Origin: Azorinus chamasolen
Taxonomy: Eukaryota; Mollusca; Bivalvia; Cardiida; Solecurtidae
Direction: 5' to 3'
DNA: 64,000 nucleotides
NCBI GenBank assembly: GCA_963576725.1
Contig: OY755241.1
Location: forward strand, 25,022,449-25,086,448
Under the pieces are notes generated by a model. It had not been told where the DNA came from, ran no database searches, and worked only from the letters and a program-made list of their open reading frames with translations. Positions 30,840 through 42,265 of the stretch are shown piece after piece (position 1 is the stretch's first letter; every line of letters starts with the position of its first letter). A program made the position numbers and the translations under genes.

Positions 30840-31255
30840 ACCAGATGTTACAGCCTCATACAGTCATGATTCAACCAATCAGCAATAGTGTACTGATGTA
30901 TTGAACCAGTTATGGTGGTAATTAACATTTTTTACATAGGTAAACGCCATAACACACCCAGGAATGGGCATGCCATCACTATAATGGTTGCAAAAAAGAG
31001 ATAGTAAGTTAAATTACCAAAGAGATAATTAATAAGAAATGTTGAATTTAGTCAATTCATATTACCGTGAAGAACAAAATTGAAATTTGACTCCTTTCAT
31101 CTTATGACATATAAATTTTCATGGTTTTATCAAAGGCTGTCGATGTCGTTCAAGGCAAATTTATATGATAAGACCTGAGTTTTGTTAGGGAAAAATCGTC
31201 AGCTCAAACATTAATCTGCTTCAATTTTAATTCTATACAGGTTCAAATTGGTTTT
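30840..31255. other. Unique AT-rich sequence, nothing recognised
   Basis: About 415 bp with no repeat or exon identified. Confidence 0.3.
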
Positions 31256-31263
31256 GAAATTAA

Positions 31264-31332
31264 ATAATGAAACCTGATCAGGCGTAGAGTTACTTGTCTT
31301 CTGATCTGGAGCCAAACAGTTTGCATAAAATA
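31264..31332. mobile_element. Degenerate PB-C hairpin
   Basis: ACCTGATCAGGCGTAGAGTTACTTG..CTGATCTGGAGCCAAACAGT: arms recognisable, core decayed. Confidence 0.5.
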
Positions 31333-31339
31333 TGCGAAT

Positions 31340-31630
31340 AAGCATTTCCCTCTTATAAGCATTTTAACGCATTTTACAAGCAGAGTAGACACAGATCAGA
31401 CAGCTTCTATATAGCAGTTGTCTGACAACGGTCTGCTCTGTTGCCTGTAGAATAATATAGAGTCCAAGGTTATAAAACGTTTTGCTTGAGTCTGAGATCA
31501 TTCTCAAGCCTCAGACTCATAAGTTGTATAACCTTGGGCCCTGGTCTCTTTACATTAATTAATTGTTAATGTGTAACTATAAAAAAAAATCCGTTCATGA
31601 ATATTCATACAGTAATACATTCTTAAATTG
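31340..31630 (+). mobile_element. PB-A2 MITE with a short FB-1-like foldback inside
   Basis: GCATTTTACAAGCAGAGTAG..GGTCTGCTCTGTTGC hairpin, then at 31469-31543 a 75-bp foldback CCAAGGTTATAAAACGTTTT..GTATAACCTTGG containing TTGAGTCTGAGATC as in FB-1. The A2 right end follows. Confidence 0.6.
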
Positions 31631-31649
31631 ATATTTATGAACGAAACGA

Positions 31650-31899
31650 TTAACCCTTTACTCCATGAATATTTATGTATGAAGTAATGACGTCATGAAT
31701 AATAATTAGATTAACTGTTATAACAACACATAGGTTCAGAAAGTTTTGGCCATGGTGGCAAATGAAGAACCATATCTATATTATGTATTAAGCAAACAAA
31801 GCAGACCCTGATCAGACGGCTCCTATATAGAAGCCATCTGATCTAGGTTTTCTCTGTTTGCAAAGGTGTAGAAATGCGTATTTTTGAGGAAAGGGTTAA
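31650..31899 (-). mobile_element. PB-A2 MITE, reference-quality copy
   Basis: 250 bp. TTAACCCTTTACTCCATGAA start, GAGGAAAGGGTTAA end, core GACGGCTCCTATATAGAAGC... Confidence 0.85.
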
Positions 31900-31971
31900 T
31901 CGCACCGCCAACGCTACCTAAAAAACTCCCTTTCTGCATAATACTCGTTCTACAATAAGCAGCAAACTCAT

Positions 31972-32285
31972 TTAACCCTGTCCTTGTTGAATATTCATGT
32001 CAGAATAACCACATGGTGAATATTAATTAGCTGTATACAGACTTTTTTGGTATTAGAAATTGCAGAGTCATATCTATTATAATTTCATAAGCAAACAGAG
32101 CAGGCCCTGATCACACGACTCCTATACGATCCGTCTAATGTGGATCCGTCTAATGTATTTTACTTTCACATTGCTTTAAGCAGCCACCTGCCCTAAATAC
32201 AAACTAATTAACACAATTTAGTGACCGTTATAGACAGGTTTTACTGTACTCTGTTTTCAAACGCCTTCATGTGAGGGAAACCGTT
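31972..32285 (-). mobile_element. PB-A2 MITE with nested PG-1 half
   Basis: TTAACCCTGTCCTTGTTGAA start. The hairpin is interrupted at 32158; beyond the insert it resumes CTCTGTTTTCAAACGCC. Confidence 0.75.
32158..32246. mobile_element. PG-1 right half nested at TA
   Basis: TTTTACTTTCACATTGCTTT to GACAGGTTTTACTG with TA on both sides. The target was GGTCTACTCTG in the PB-A2 hairpin. Confidence 0.75.
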
Positions 32286-32289
32286 ACTT

Positions 32290-32640
32290 GTCGTATTATT
32301 AAAACTTCATTGAAAGGACAGATAAATGATTTCAGCCGTTTCAGAGTCTATTCAACGATAGTGTAAGCACAGAGACAAAATCTCACCAGGACAGTGTTTC
32401 AGTGTCAAAAGTAAAACTTCTAGTTTCTCCAATTAACGACTTAGAAAACCCGTTCAATCATAACAGTGGGTAATTAGAAGAATCAGGTCAACATTAAATA
32501 TCAGGTAGTTCTGAATAGGTTATCGGTCCGCCAGAGTCGCACGGAAAGGCTAAAGGTCAAAACACGTTGAAAACGGGTCCTTGTCAATCTCCGATTTTTC
32601 TGGGACAACCATCTCAGCCTACAGTCTATCATTACCGAAC
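32290..32640. other. Unique sequence, nothing recognised
   Basis: 350 bp without repeats or coding potential. Confidence 0.3.
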
Positions 32641-32644
32641 GCCA

Positions 32645-32975
32645 CGAATATTTATGTCAGAAATAAGGTATGGATTAATATTAATGAGCTTATTTTTGTA
32701 TAATGCCATATGAACAAGAAAATGTTTGGCTATGACAGAAATTATACACTCAGATCTATATAATTCTATAAGCAAACAGAACAGACCCAGATCATATCAT
32801 CTACCTTGTTCGCAAATACGTGAATGTGTAAAGCGTCAACCTCTATCCGACAGTTTGGATATAGACCAGACTAAGAGCAGCACTCATCAAATTGTTTGTT
32901 ACTCGGTCACTCGGCCAATTGGTCACTCGAACACTCGGCCTCTCGGTCTCTCGGTCAATCGGCCATCAGTTTTCC
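32645..32975 (-). mobile_element. PB-A2 MITE followed by a decayed PB-C with CTCGGTC repeats
   Basis: 32645-32840 is PB-A2 with a shortened core. 32845-32975 has ACAGTTTGGATATAGACCAG and then irregular CTCGGYCAMT repeats derived from the CTCGG core word. Confidence 0.55.
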
Positions 32976-33097
32976 CCGAAAGAATGATGATATTCAAAGC
33001 TGTTGTAAATGTTATAACCAGGTCATGATAAGCCAGGTAAGGGACAAGGGTTTAACCAGGAAAGTAAATAAAACACAGTCGAACATCTCCACAGTGA

Positions 33098-33294
33098 CCA
33101 GTAACCATTCTCTTGCTGTTACCTACCTGTAAATAGCGAAGATCCTGACGAGACAGCTCCTACAGGAGCTGTCTCATCAGGGTCTGCACTATTTACAAGT
33201 TGATGTATAATGAAGATAAAAATATGTAATACTATAACGGGGTATGTCTAAAGAAAAAGAAATGTATTTTAAAATTCAACAACAGAAGGGTTAA
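33098..33294 (+). mobile_element. PB-D MITE
   Basis: GTAACCATTCTCTTGCTG start, core GACAGCTCCTACAGGAGCTG.., right half shortened (lost GTGCAACCAGTGCACTCC), AGAAGGGTTAA end. Confidence 0.8.
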
Positions 33295-33296
33295 GG

Positions 33297-33490
33297 AAAG
33301 TCTACTTTTTGACACAACCTTTCGTTTATTAAATCTACTTAAACAGGAGCATTTAATAGAAAAAGGAATATTTTAGAATTTTGTAGTTTTGAAACCATTG
33401 TGATACATAAAGCATTAATTTTGCTCCTGTGGAGCAAAACCAGTTATTTGTACAGTGGTGTCAAAAGGAGTCAATATTAGGGAGTGGATA
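33297..33490 (-). mobile_element. PB-B MITE
   Basis: Reversed copy: TTTATTAAATCTACTTAAAC.., core TTTTGCTCCTGTGGAGCAAA, end GGGAGTGGATAA. Confidence 0.65.
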
Positions 33491-33512
33491 AAAGGAGAAA
33501 TTTATCTGACCC

Positions 33513-33968
33513 TTAACCCTTTACTCCATGAAAAGTTACGTAAGAAATGTTGACATAATTAATATTAATTACATGATTTCTATAATGGAATGTGATCACA
33601 CGGTGTGACAATGCTATCCTCCATCGGTTCCAAATAATATAGATAATGTTTTAGAGTAATCAGACCGGGCTACAGTATTATCTACTGTCTATCTTTTCTT
33701 TTCTTTTTCAGATTACATTCTTTTTTTATGATCATGTGACTATATGTATTTATGTAATGTTGATGTTTACATGACCAGAAACTGTAAAGTTTGTGACAAT
33801 AAAGCATCTATCTATCTATCTATCTATCTATCATGAAATGTTGGCCAAGACCGAAGCTGTAGAAGCATTATTTCATAAGCAAACAGAGCAGGTCCTGATC
33901 AGACCGTCTGATCTGGGTCTGCTCTGTTTGCAAAGGCTCCAGAAGGCGTTTCTGTTAGGACAGGGTTA
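33513..33968 (-). mobile_element. PB-A2 MITE with a LINE tail inside
   Basis: TTAACCCTTTACTCCATGAA start and ACAGGGTTAA end. The hairpin is kept with a deleted core (GATCAGACCGTCTGATC). A foreign block lies between about 33640 and 33834. Confidence 0.75.
33670..33834 (+). mobile_element. LINE 3' tail with (TCTA)n end
   Basis: TTTGTGACAATAAAGCATC then six to seven TATC repeats: a polyadenylation-like signal followed by a simple-repeat tail, as left by a heavily 5'-truncated non-LTR element. The 5' boundary is uncertain. Confidence 0.6.
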
Positions 33969-34014
33969 AGGCAGGTAACAGCTCAATGGGATTACATGTA
34001 CTTTCGTCCTGTAT

Positions 34015-34222
34015 TTCCCCGTTCTCTCGTAGGCTATTTTTAGACTCTCTTTGAATAAATCTACCGAAAAGGAGCATTTACTAGAGAAAATGAAAACTTT
34101 AGAATTTTATATTTTGAAACCATTGTGATAAATAGAGCATTTGCTCCTATGGAACAAATGCTCTATTTATCACAATGGTTTCACAGAGGCGCCAAAAGGC
34201 GTCAATGTGAGAGAAGGAGTTC
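34015..34222 (-). mobile_element. PB-B MITE
   Basis: TCTCGTAGGCTATTTTTAGA start, core TTTGCTCCTATGGAACAAA, end GTGAGAGAAGGAGTT. A PG-2 scrap (33973-34012) precedes it. Confidence 0.75.
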
Positions 34223-34436
34223 CCTGATGAACATCCATGTAATAAATGAGTATGCAGCTGAATGTTTAGGAAGAAAGTCTAAACGTCGCATACGAAAGAC
34301 CAAACATCACATAAGAAATATCCAACACCCAACCTTTGGGCGGTCATTATATGAAACATCTACAGCAGCATTGTTCCCATCTCCATCATAATTATCATCG
34401 CAATAGTGTTTGGCACCAAACAAAAGTATACCAAGA

Positions 34437-34590
34437 TGAGACGGTTTCTGTAGTAACTGTCTTATTAGTAACTCTGTTAACAGTTTCTGCCATGGTCAAA
34501 CTTTCTCGTGTTCATGATGCCATACTAGAATTCAACTACATTATAAATAGTATCCATTCTTACATTAATATCTATTAACGAAAGGGTTAA
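34437..34590 (+). mobile_element. PB-A2 MITE, hairpin mostly lost
   Basis: AACAGTTTCTGCCATGGTCA.. right part ending GAAAGGGTTAA; shares that TTAA with the next PB-B. Confidence 0.6.
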
Positions 34591-34795
34591 CCCTTTCTTT
34601 TCTACTGACGCCTTCTGACGCCTCTGTAAAAGTCATTATTTGAAACCATTGTCATAAATAGAGCATTTGCTCCATATCACAATGGTTTCAAAACTACACA
34701 TTTCTAAAAGTTTCATTTTCTCTAGTAAATGCTCCTTTTCGGTAGATTTATTCAAAGAGTTTGGTTCTAAAATAGTCTTGGAGGGAATGGGTTAA
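34587..34795 (+). mobile_element. PB-B MITE with deleted right arm
   Basis: TTAACCCTTTCTTTTCTACT start; the hairpin stops at GAGCATTTGCTCC and jumps to ATATCACAATGG; GGGAATGGGTTAA end. Confidence 0.75.
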
Positions 34796-34839
34796 GAAAA
34801 CAGAGTTAAACCATCGTTTCTGGTTATCGCATTAGAGGG

Positions 34840-35310
34840 GGTTTGCTGAGTGTCCAATTTGTTACATGTGTGTTGCTGTTATAAATAATATGAACATTTT
34901 GTTACACGTTTGCTGTTGTTACATATATGTACAATTTGTTACACGTGTGCGGTTGTTATATATATGTTAAATTTGTTACATGTGTGTTGTTGATATTTTA
35001 TGTACAGTGTGTTGCATTGTGTTGTAACATACGAGTATATGTCTTGTTTGTTTTCTTTTATATATTTGTTGTTGTTACATACATGTCCAGTTTGTTACAT
35101 GTACGCTAGTGGTACATATATGTCCAGTTTTTTAAATGTGCGCTGTCGTTACATACTCGTATGTGTCCAGTTTGTTACTTATGAGCTGTTGTTATATATA
35201 TGTCCAGTTTGTTTCATATAATCTGTTGTTACATATATTTCCAGTTTGTCACATATATGCTTTTGTTACATATATATCCACTTGTTATATGTACGCTGTT
35301 GACCCAAGCA
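34840..35310 (+). repeat. 37-38-bp tandem array
   Basis: About 12 diverged copies of GTTGTTACATATATGTCCAG then TTTGTTACATGTACGCT. Open frames of 60-80 codons across it are repeat read-through. Confidence 0.8.
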
Positions 35311-35314
35311 TCGT

Positions 35315-35990
35315 TATCAGCTAGATTCTATACTTACATCTTTCTTCAGAAGTACAGTCTTGACCAATTTCATCACATGGGCAACGTAATTATCCAAACA
35401 CAATCTGACCTGATATGGTTAGGTGTCGAAAGAAATCCCTGATACTTATGGTTACTTACAACCATAACATTGGACAAAGTTGTGTCTGCACACTCATCAC
35501 AGCAAAAGCTAAGTGGTCCAAGGAAAAATATACACTGACAGTCACCAGACAACTAGGAACAAGTCATTCCTTCGTATCCTTGAATATTCAACTACGGATG
35601 CTAGTCTTTGTTATAATGATTTAAACTGTGCGATCACTTAAACACATAAACGTCGAATTTTAGAAATATTTCAGACATTTAACCGACGTAACACAAAATA
35701 ATTTAGCTTCAAGTCTTGTTGCATTGCTCCCTTATGGGCTTTTAGTGATATTTGGGCTCGGTATGGGCTTCGCCTCTTTCTCTCTACCCGACAACACAGC
35801 TGTCAGACACGGGGCATTATTGATCTTTGACTGTCTGATTAACGACATGTAAGACAGCTTACGAAATGTGGGCGTGATACACTGAGATAGACTGGGCTTA
35901 ACGTTCTGTCAATGGCTATAACAGGAGCCCAGTAAGATAAACCCACTATATCCGAGGTTATTGTGCAAGACAAAAGTTCAATTGAAACCT
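35315..35990. other. Repeat-poor sequence, no gene found
   Basis: Overlapping open frames of 80 and 69 codons resemble no known family. 35740-35950 is GC-balanced (for example GGGCTTCGCCTCTTTCTC) and may be conserved noncoding DNA. Confidence 0.3.
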
Positions 35991-35994
35991 ACTA

Positions 35995-36199
35995 CAGTAG
36001 AAACTGCCTTAAGCGACCATCAAATATAGGTATAATTATGAGTCTGTAAGACAGGTGGTAGCATAATGCAGGTCAAAGGAAATGCAGAAAGCTCCTATAG
36101 GAGCTTTCTGCATTATTGTTGCCCTGCATTAAGCAATCACCTGCTTTTAAAGACTGCTATGTTCAATAAATGAATGGCCACTTAGGACATGTTCTACTG
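35995..36199. mobile_element. PG-2 MITE, reference-quality copy
   Basis: 205 bp between TA dinucleotides. CAGTAGAAACTGCCTTAAGC start, perfect centre GAAAGCTCCTATAGGAGCTT, CATGTTCTACTG end. Confidence 0.9.
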
Positions 36200-36312
36200 T
36201 ATATATCCCAGCTAATTGTGCAAGATGCAACCAGATTAGTGACAGTAGGCCTCATAGTCTAATTAAAGAGAATAAAAAAGATGACATAAACGTGCCAACT
36301 CTCTTCTTTCAT

Positions 36313-36492
36313 ACAGAGCCTTATGGCACATTTGCAAACATAGTAGACCTAGATCAGATGGCTCCTTCAGCAGGGTCTGATTATACAGCTTCTGCAACGG
36401 TCAAACATTTTTAGTTCATATGAAATTATAACAATTTACCTAATTTACATTCATGGTGTTAATATTTCTTACATATTCACGAGGTAAATGGT
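36313..36492 (+). mobile_element. PB-A2 MITE, core deleted
   Basis: CATTTGCAAACATAGTAGAC.., then CAGCTTCTGCAACGGTCAAA and TTCTTACATATTCACGAGG. Confidence 0.6.
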
Positions 36493-36663
36493 GAATCCCA
36501 CGAAATCTTGTTTTCTAAATTCAATTGCTATTTTTTTTTACTTTAAACAAATCTAGTTTCTGCAAGACTTATTTTGTCGAGGTGCTCTGTGGGAATTAAT
36601 TTGTAAAACAAACAGTGCAGACTCGAGCCCTGACTTGGTATACATTGTTTACCAATGTCTCTT

Positions 36664-36883
36664 TGAACCAATTCCCTCATATTGACATCTCTTGACGCCT
36701 CTGTAAAACACTTTTTGAAACCATTGTGATAAACAGAGCATTTGCTCCTAGGGAGCAAATGCTCTATTTATCACAATGGTTTCAAAACTACATAATTTTT
36801 CCTTTTTCTAGTAAATGCTCCTTTGAAGTAGATTTATTCAAATAGGTTGTATCTAAAATACAGCCTATGAGGGAATGGGTTAT
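36664..36883 (+). mobile_element. PB-B MITE
   Basis: TTGAACCAATTCCCTCATAT start, centre TTTGCTCCTAGGGAGCAAA, GGGAATGGGTTAT end. A second copy of the end motif (AGCCTACGAGGGAAAGGAT) follows. Confidence 0.8.
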
Positions 36884-36889
36884 AAGATA

Positions 36890-37960
36890 GCCTACGAGGG
36901 AAAGGATAAAAGGATAATGTGCATAAATGGGTTAATATTACACGTTTAGCCATATAACACACGCCCTGTTTGTTTTTCTAAATCATAATCGCAAAGTTTA
37001 CATATTTTACTGAATTTAAAGTTTTTAAACAATAATGGACAATTCCATTTTTTAAAACCAGCATTCAATGGATTAAGACGCAACAGTATCAAATCTTGAA
37101 AAAAAATCTAAATTTTAAATTTTATAATATAAATACTGTGCATCTTTAATGTTGTGTTCCCTGTCTGGTATATATCTTGAATACGTCAATGTTACGACAA
37201 GAAGCGAAAATATATTACATGATATTCGAAATAATACATTTCAGTTTCCATGACAAATGATAGCGGGATTTCTTTCACGAATCCTCTCTTTTAGCGAGAA
37301 GGAATCGATCTTTATCTCTTTTGACTATAAAAACTATAAAAAGTGAATTAATATCATGGCAATCTTGAAAATGTCAGAGTGGAAACATTCATTTATTAAA
37401 CTTTCACAGAAGAACTGGCCAGACAAGAAGTCTTTGCACGTGCAAACCCTGTATTCCTCAGAACAAAAGAATAATATTAAATTATGTAAAGTGTGTGAAG
37501 AGCTTGAGACATTCTTCGCCATTATTCCATGAGAATTCTGAAATGTGCCGGGATTCCGTTTTTATTCCTGCACTCCATCGTGGACAAATCGAGCACCCCT
37601 GTTCCCATTATTGTTAATCGAGCGCTCTTTTAATTTTAAATCCCCCCTGTGTATGTCTGTCACCAAAGATGATAGATCGTAATTTAATGACAGAACATCA
37701 CAAGAAATGTATCTTGTCCTCGGCAGGAGTTGATAATACGTACTTGGGCAGGTAAAGGGCCCCGTATCTAATTCAAGTACCATTGTACGAAGGAATACAA
37801 ACACCACTCGAGAGCTATTCGCAGTATGGGACAATGCGAGACGAACAGTTCGACTTCACTCTCCTTATGCTAAAAACCTAATGTCTGCTCAATGTTTGAT
37901 TTGATGAACTTTTCACTGACTTCCGAATCGACCAAAATGTTCAGAGACCACTGGCCGAGT
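36890..37960. other. Largest repeat-poor island in the right two thirds
   Basis: About 1 kb without MITEs. 37150-37860 is balanced in composition; open frames of 62 and 90 codons (minus) resemble no known protein and have no splice pattern I can defend. Candidate conserved noncoding DNA. Confidence 0.3.
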
Positions 37961-37963
37961 GTA

Positions 37964-38066
37964 AAACATCTTGGATCCTGATGAGACGCCGAGTTACTCG
38001 GCGTCTCATCTGGATCCAAGATGTTTGCAAATGCGAGTCATAACGCGCTTAGCAGTGGAAGGGTTA
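37964..38066 (+). mobile_element. PB-C MITE (hairpin and right end)
   Basis: A 64-bp perfect or near-perfect hairpin AAACATCTTGGATCC..GGATCCAAGATGTTT around GCCGAGTTACTCGGC; GTGGAAGGGTTAA end. The left end is not delimited. Confidence 0.85.
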
Positions 38067-38170
38067 AGAGGTCCACTAATAAATTTTATGATTTGGATTA
38101 TCTTAAAAGTTCTAAAGAAAATCACTTGCGAACTAAAATAGCAAAAACAATCCAGAAAGTAATGCAGTGG

Positions 38171-38433
38171 TTAAATCTTTACTCTATGAATATTGATGTA
38201 AGAAATAATGACTGTATGAACAATAATTAAATGCATTGTATTAAGACTTAAGGACAATAGAGGTTTTGATCATGGACGAAAATAAACTAAAGAATTAGAT
38301 ATATATTATTCCCATAATCAAATAGAACAGACCGTGATCTGACGACCAATAAAGGAGTCGCCTAATCGGGTTATATTCTGTTTCCATAGATGTCAAAATG
38401 AGGTTCTATCATAGGTAGATGGTTTAGTATAAG
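38171..38433 (-). mobile_element. PB-A2 MITE
   Basis: TTAAATCTTTACTCTATGAA start; hairpin decayed (GACGACCAATAAAGGAGTCG). Confidence 0.6.
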
Positions 38434-38538
38434 CAGCCAACATACCAACACAAATTATAAACATAACAAAAAGAACATAATCATTTCTTGTCTTTCATTT
38501 CATTTTAGTTAGTACTATAGATGCTTTCTGTATCTCAC

Positions 38539-38911
38539 TTAACCTATTCCCTCATATTGGCGCCTTTTGACGCCTATGTAAAAGCCAGTTTTTGAAAACC
38601 ACTGTGATAAATAGAGCATTTGCTCAATAGGAGCTAATTCTCTATATATTACAACGGTTTCAAAACTAAACACTTCTAAAAAGTTCCTTTTCTCTAGTAA
38701 ATGTGCCTTTTCAATAGATTTATTGAAAGGGGTCGGGTCTAAAATAGGACCTGCTCTGTTTATTTATGATATAATATATACATTTGATTATAGTTTATAG
38801 TTTCTGCAATGGCCAAAAATTTCCGTGTCCTTGTTCTATTATAACAATTAATCTAATTAATATTCTTGATGTCAATGTTTCTTGCATGAATATTCATGGA
38901 GTAAAAGGTTC
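38539..38911 (+). mobile_element. PB-B MITE joined to a PB-A2 right half
   Basis: PB-B runs 38539-38750 (TTAACCTATTCCCTCATATT, core AGCATTTGCTCAATAGGAGC) and passes at CTAAAATAGGACCTGCTCTG directly into the PB-A2 right half, ending GAATATTCATGGAGTAAAAG. Confidence 0.7.
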
Positions 38912-39010
38912 ACCATTAACGTCATACAAGATACAAGAAGCTTTATTTTCAGTCGGGTTTACAACTGATAACATTAGCTATATCAGAAGCTATTTCCGAC
39001 TATTTACATG

Positions 39011-39430
39011 TCCATGTAAGAAACAATGACAGCATAAACATTATTAGCTGATTTTTTATAATGTTTAACCCTTTCCTCCATAAATACGCCTTTCTACGCC
39101 TCTGTAATAGTCACTTCTTGAAATCATTGTGATAAATAGAGCATTTGCTCCTATAGGAGCAAATGCTCTATTTATCACAATGGTTTCAAATTACTAAATT
39201 CTAAAACTTTCCTTTTCTCTAATTAATGCTCCTTTTCGGTAGATTTATTCAAAGAGGTTGGATCTAAAAATAGCATATGATGTAATGAGTCAATGGACAT
39301 AGAACTTGTCAGATCATGTCAGATACTATAGAATCAGATCTCTGTAACTCGATAAGCGCGCAGAGCAGACGCTGGTCAGACGGTTCCAACATGAGCCGTC
39401 TGATCCGAGTCTACCATGTAAAAGGGCGTG
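39011..39430 (-). mobile_element. PB-A2 MITE interrupted by PB-B
   Basis: CCATGTAAGAAACAATGACA..TTTTTATAATG, then the insert, then TGTCAGATACTATAGAATCA and the hairpin GACGGTTCCAACATGAGCCG... Confidence 0.75.
39065..39293 (+). mobile_element. PB-B core with a PB-A2 terminus (hybrid), nested
   Basis: 229 bp. The left end reads CCATAAATACGCCTTTCTAC, which is the PB-A2 end, but the hairpin (perfect TTTGCTCCTATAGGAGCAAA) and right half are PB-B. TTAA at left, TCAA at right. Confidence 0.8.
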
Positions 39431-39459
39431 TCTGTGTGGTAAAATGTTGCCTCTTTTGT

Positions 39460-39590
39460 GCAAAACATGGTTTAATAAAGGTCGAAAGTGCTACAGAAAG
39501 GTTCAACAGAGGTTTTCTGTATTATGTTTGCCTTGCATTAACCATCTGCTTCAGCATCACATATATGATCGCTTAAGACATGTTCTAGTG
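39460..39590. mobile_element. PG-2 right half
   Basis: GTGCTACAGAAAGG.., CCTTGCATTAACCATCTGCT, and TCGCTTAAGACATGTTCTAG. Confidence 0.55.
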
Positions 39591-39679
39591 AACATCTAGA
39601 CTATTTATAGTTTTCTTTTTGGAAACATGATTTACAAATGTACATTAACATCATTTTCCGATCCAACTATCTACATGTA

Positions 39680-39765
39680 TTAGTTACTCGGCGTCTCATC
39701 TGGATCCAAACTGTCTGCATAGGTAGCCTACTCACAGATCCGGCATTGGCAGCGAAAGGGTTAAG
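39680..39765 (+). mobile_element. PB-C right half
   Basis: GTTACTCGGCGTCTCATCTG.. to GGCATTGGCAGCGAAAGGGT and TAA; this gives the clearest PB-C right terminus. Another worn core lies at 39937-39998. Confidence 0.75.
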
Positions 39766-40312
39766 GAATTCCGTACAAAACACCTTGACGTTTTGATGTA
39801 GAAACCAGTTTACTGCCTTTCTTTACCAACTACACCAAACCGAATCCAAGAGGGTTTCATTCTCAAATTCCTTGGGGGCAAGATGCTTTCAATACTATTT
39901 AGCACAACATGGACTTGACCTCTTTATCGACCTTTGCAAACAGTGTAGATCCACACGACCCCAGGTAGTTCAACATCTCATCTGGATCTAGTATGTTTGA
40001 CCCTCTGGGCGCGTTCAGTAAGAACACGTTGTAGAAAACATTTCTTTAAACTTCAAGCTGAGACAAACTATTTACGTTTGCAGGGTTTAGCCTGCCTTTG
40101 GATGAAATCGACGTCATTGGGCCTATTCGACTGGTACATTTCGTTGTTGACGGAAAGTGGGCGGGGCATATGCGCAAGAGATTTTTGTCGTCAACAATTT
40201 GGAGCGAGTCGAATACAAAATGTTGACAACATCTTTACATACTTCCGGTAGAGCATGCGCATTCCGTTGTAAACAAACTTAGCTCTTCACACAGACATTG
40301 CTTACAACGAAA

Positions 40313-40416
40313 ATGGTATTTCCAATGATGTTGACGCTGTTTGAAAGCTCTGACAGCAGTGACAGAGGTGACAACAGCGATATCAACGAATACATTGTCT
40401 ACAGTTTGTCTCACAG
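40313..40416 (+). CDS. Possible first exon in the 5.1-kb element
   Basis: ATG opens 34 codons (MVFPMMLTLFESSDSSDRGD..) with acidic/serine composition, then a donor-like CACAG|GTATGT at 40417. It lies 200 bp inside the left terminus. No homology recognised and no following exon identified, so this is speculative. Confidence 0.25.
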
Positions 40417-40502
40417 GTATGTAATGGTACTAATGGAACGTGTATCATTAATTTTATGGGGTGGGTAGGGTGCTTTATTAAGTTTTTTTTTCTAACACGA
40501 CC

Positions 40503-40575
40503 ATTCTATCTATCTATCTATCTATCTATCTCTAGATCTATCTATCTCTAGATCTATCTACCTATCTATATAAGA
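40503..40575 (+). repeat. (CTAT)n microsatellite
   Basis: Runs of CTAT interrupted by CTCTAGAT. Confidence 0.9.
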
Positions 40576-40599
40576 TTTTCTCCTGATTTATCCAAATAG

Positions 40600-42260
40600 T
40601 TTAACCCATTACTTCTTGAATATTCATATGCAAGAGTAATCACACAATTAATAAACCCTAACAATATTGAAGTGATGCATCTTTATTATAAATAAATTAC
40701 AGATCAAGTCTGAATTTTGTTACGCTGTGTTGATTTTTCATCGATTTATAACAGTTTGAGTTCACCCAGTTGGGGACAATGGCATTGCTATCAATGCGAT
40801 CATTAATTACATGTTTAATTATAAACATTCACACTTTGACAGAGCAAATATTCTTACGTGCAGTTGATTGTCACAGTTTTTTCATCATCTTATATCTCCC
40901 TAGCCACTGTAGCTATTCGCATGGAATTGCTTGTACACATTAAATACCATCTATACTTTCTTTACAAACAGAACCCATGCTGCCCGAAATCCCAATGTCA
41001 AGGTCAAATGACTTAGTAATTTTACGTGCAATTGATTGTCACAGTTCTTTCATTGTTTTATATCTCATTAACCGTTATAGCTATTGGCATGGACTATTGC
41101 ATATATACACACTAAACATCGCCCATACTTTCATTACGTACCCGGTCGATGCTGCCCGTAAGCCCAATGTCAAGGTCAAATGACGTAGGAATTTTATGTG
41201 CAGCTAAGGAATTTTATGTGCAGCTAGGCAATCGCCAACATTGGGGCATCGCTGTGTCTTACAGACACCATTTTCTAGTTTTACTAATATGCATGTCTTT
41301 ATTTTTACGTTAGGCTATTGCTCTGGATGTTGGGGCCAACGACATAGGCAGGAAAACAGCAGTTGAAATAGCAGACGACATCAAAGACCTATGATAACAC
41401 ATAGGTCTTTGACGACATCAAACAACTATTCTTGCGACTGTACACCTTATCTCCAAGGTAACAATCCTTCAAGAAAATTTCATTATATTTCTGAAACCAT
41501 AGGAGAAACCATGGGAGCAAATGATATATTTATCACAGTGGTTTCAAAACTTCACAATGTATATCTTATATGATCAGATCAATGGTAAGCATTCTAGTGA
41601 AACCCCTTTAATTGTCATGTAGGAACCGTCTGATCAGGGTCTACTCGGTTTGCATGTGATATATTATAGATAATATTGTGCAATTTCTGCCTTGGTAAAA
41701 CATTCCTATATTCATGTCCGAGCATAGAATATATTCTGATTAATATTCATGATGCCATTATTTCTGCATTAATTTTGACCTGCATTTAGCTACCATGGGT
41801 TATATATATGCCTTCTATATTACGGCCTGCCCTAGTAATACATTATTATACATGTATATAAATATTATGTGTTCACAGGTACTGTCCATCGGTTTCTGGG
41901 ATGAGATGGGTTACATCTCAATTTAGAAGGGACTTAAAAGATGGCCAGCACAATTGAGGCAGCAGTGGACTTTGCATTATCATCGTGTGTACGCATGGCC
42001 ACTCCAGCAACATGTCAAGGCACCTAAGATTTGTCGGATCTGCAGCTGAATGGTTCATCGATGTCGTCACGTCGTATCATTCCAGACGGCTTTAAAATGC
42101 AACTGTCTCTAATTTATGGACAAAAAAGACTGCATTAATGTTATTGTACCACCTATGTAGAAACAGTATAATTCTGTAGATTGTGGCATGCAGGCAATTG
42201 CACATGCAACTTCATTCTCTTTCAGATAAAATTATGTTTTGATTTAATTCATGATTCCAA
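40600..42260. other. Interior of the 5.1-kb element with worn MITE pieces
   Basis: A 100-bp motif with CCCAATGTCAAGGTCAAATG occurs twice (near 40992 and 41163). A hairpin TCAAAGACCTATG..CATAGGTCTTTGA lies at 41380-41412. PB-B scraps occur at 41450-41560, a PB-A2 right half at 41620-41780 and a PG-2 scrap at 41785-41840. No defensible coding exon. Confidence 0.4.
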
Positions 42261-42265
42261 TAACA

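Noticed and set aside
40010..40110. GGGCGCGTTCAGTAAGAACA as another transposon terminus
   Set aside because: It looks like a terminal motif, but no inverted partner was found in the window.
41316..41393. Possible terminal exon after a TTTTTACGTTAG acceptor-like site, ending in TGA
   Set aside because: Faintly ankyrin-like when translated, but its stop falls in a hairpin and no upstream exon joins in frame with confidence.
41870..42100. Transposase-like fragment inside the 5.1-kb element
   Set aside because: Stops in every frame and no DDE-type motif could be identified.
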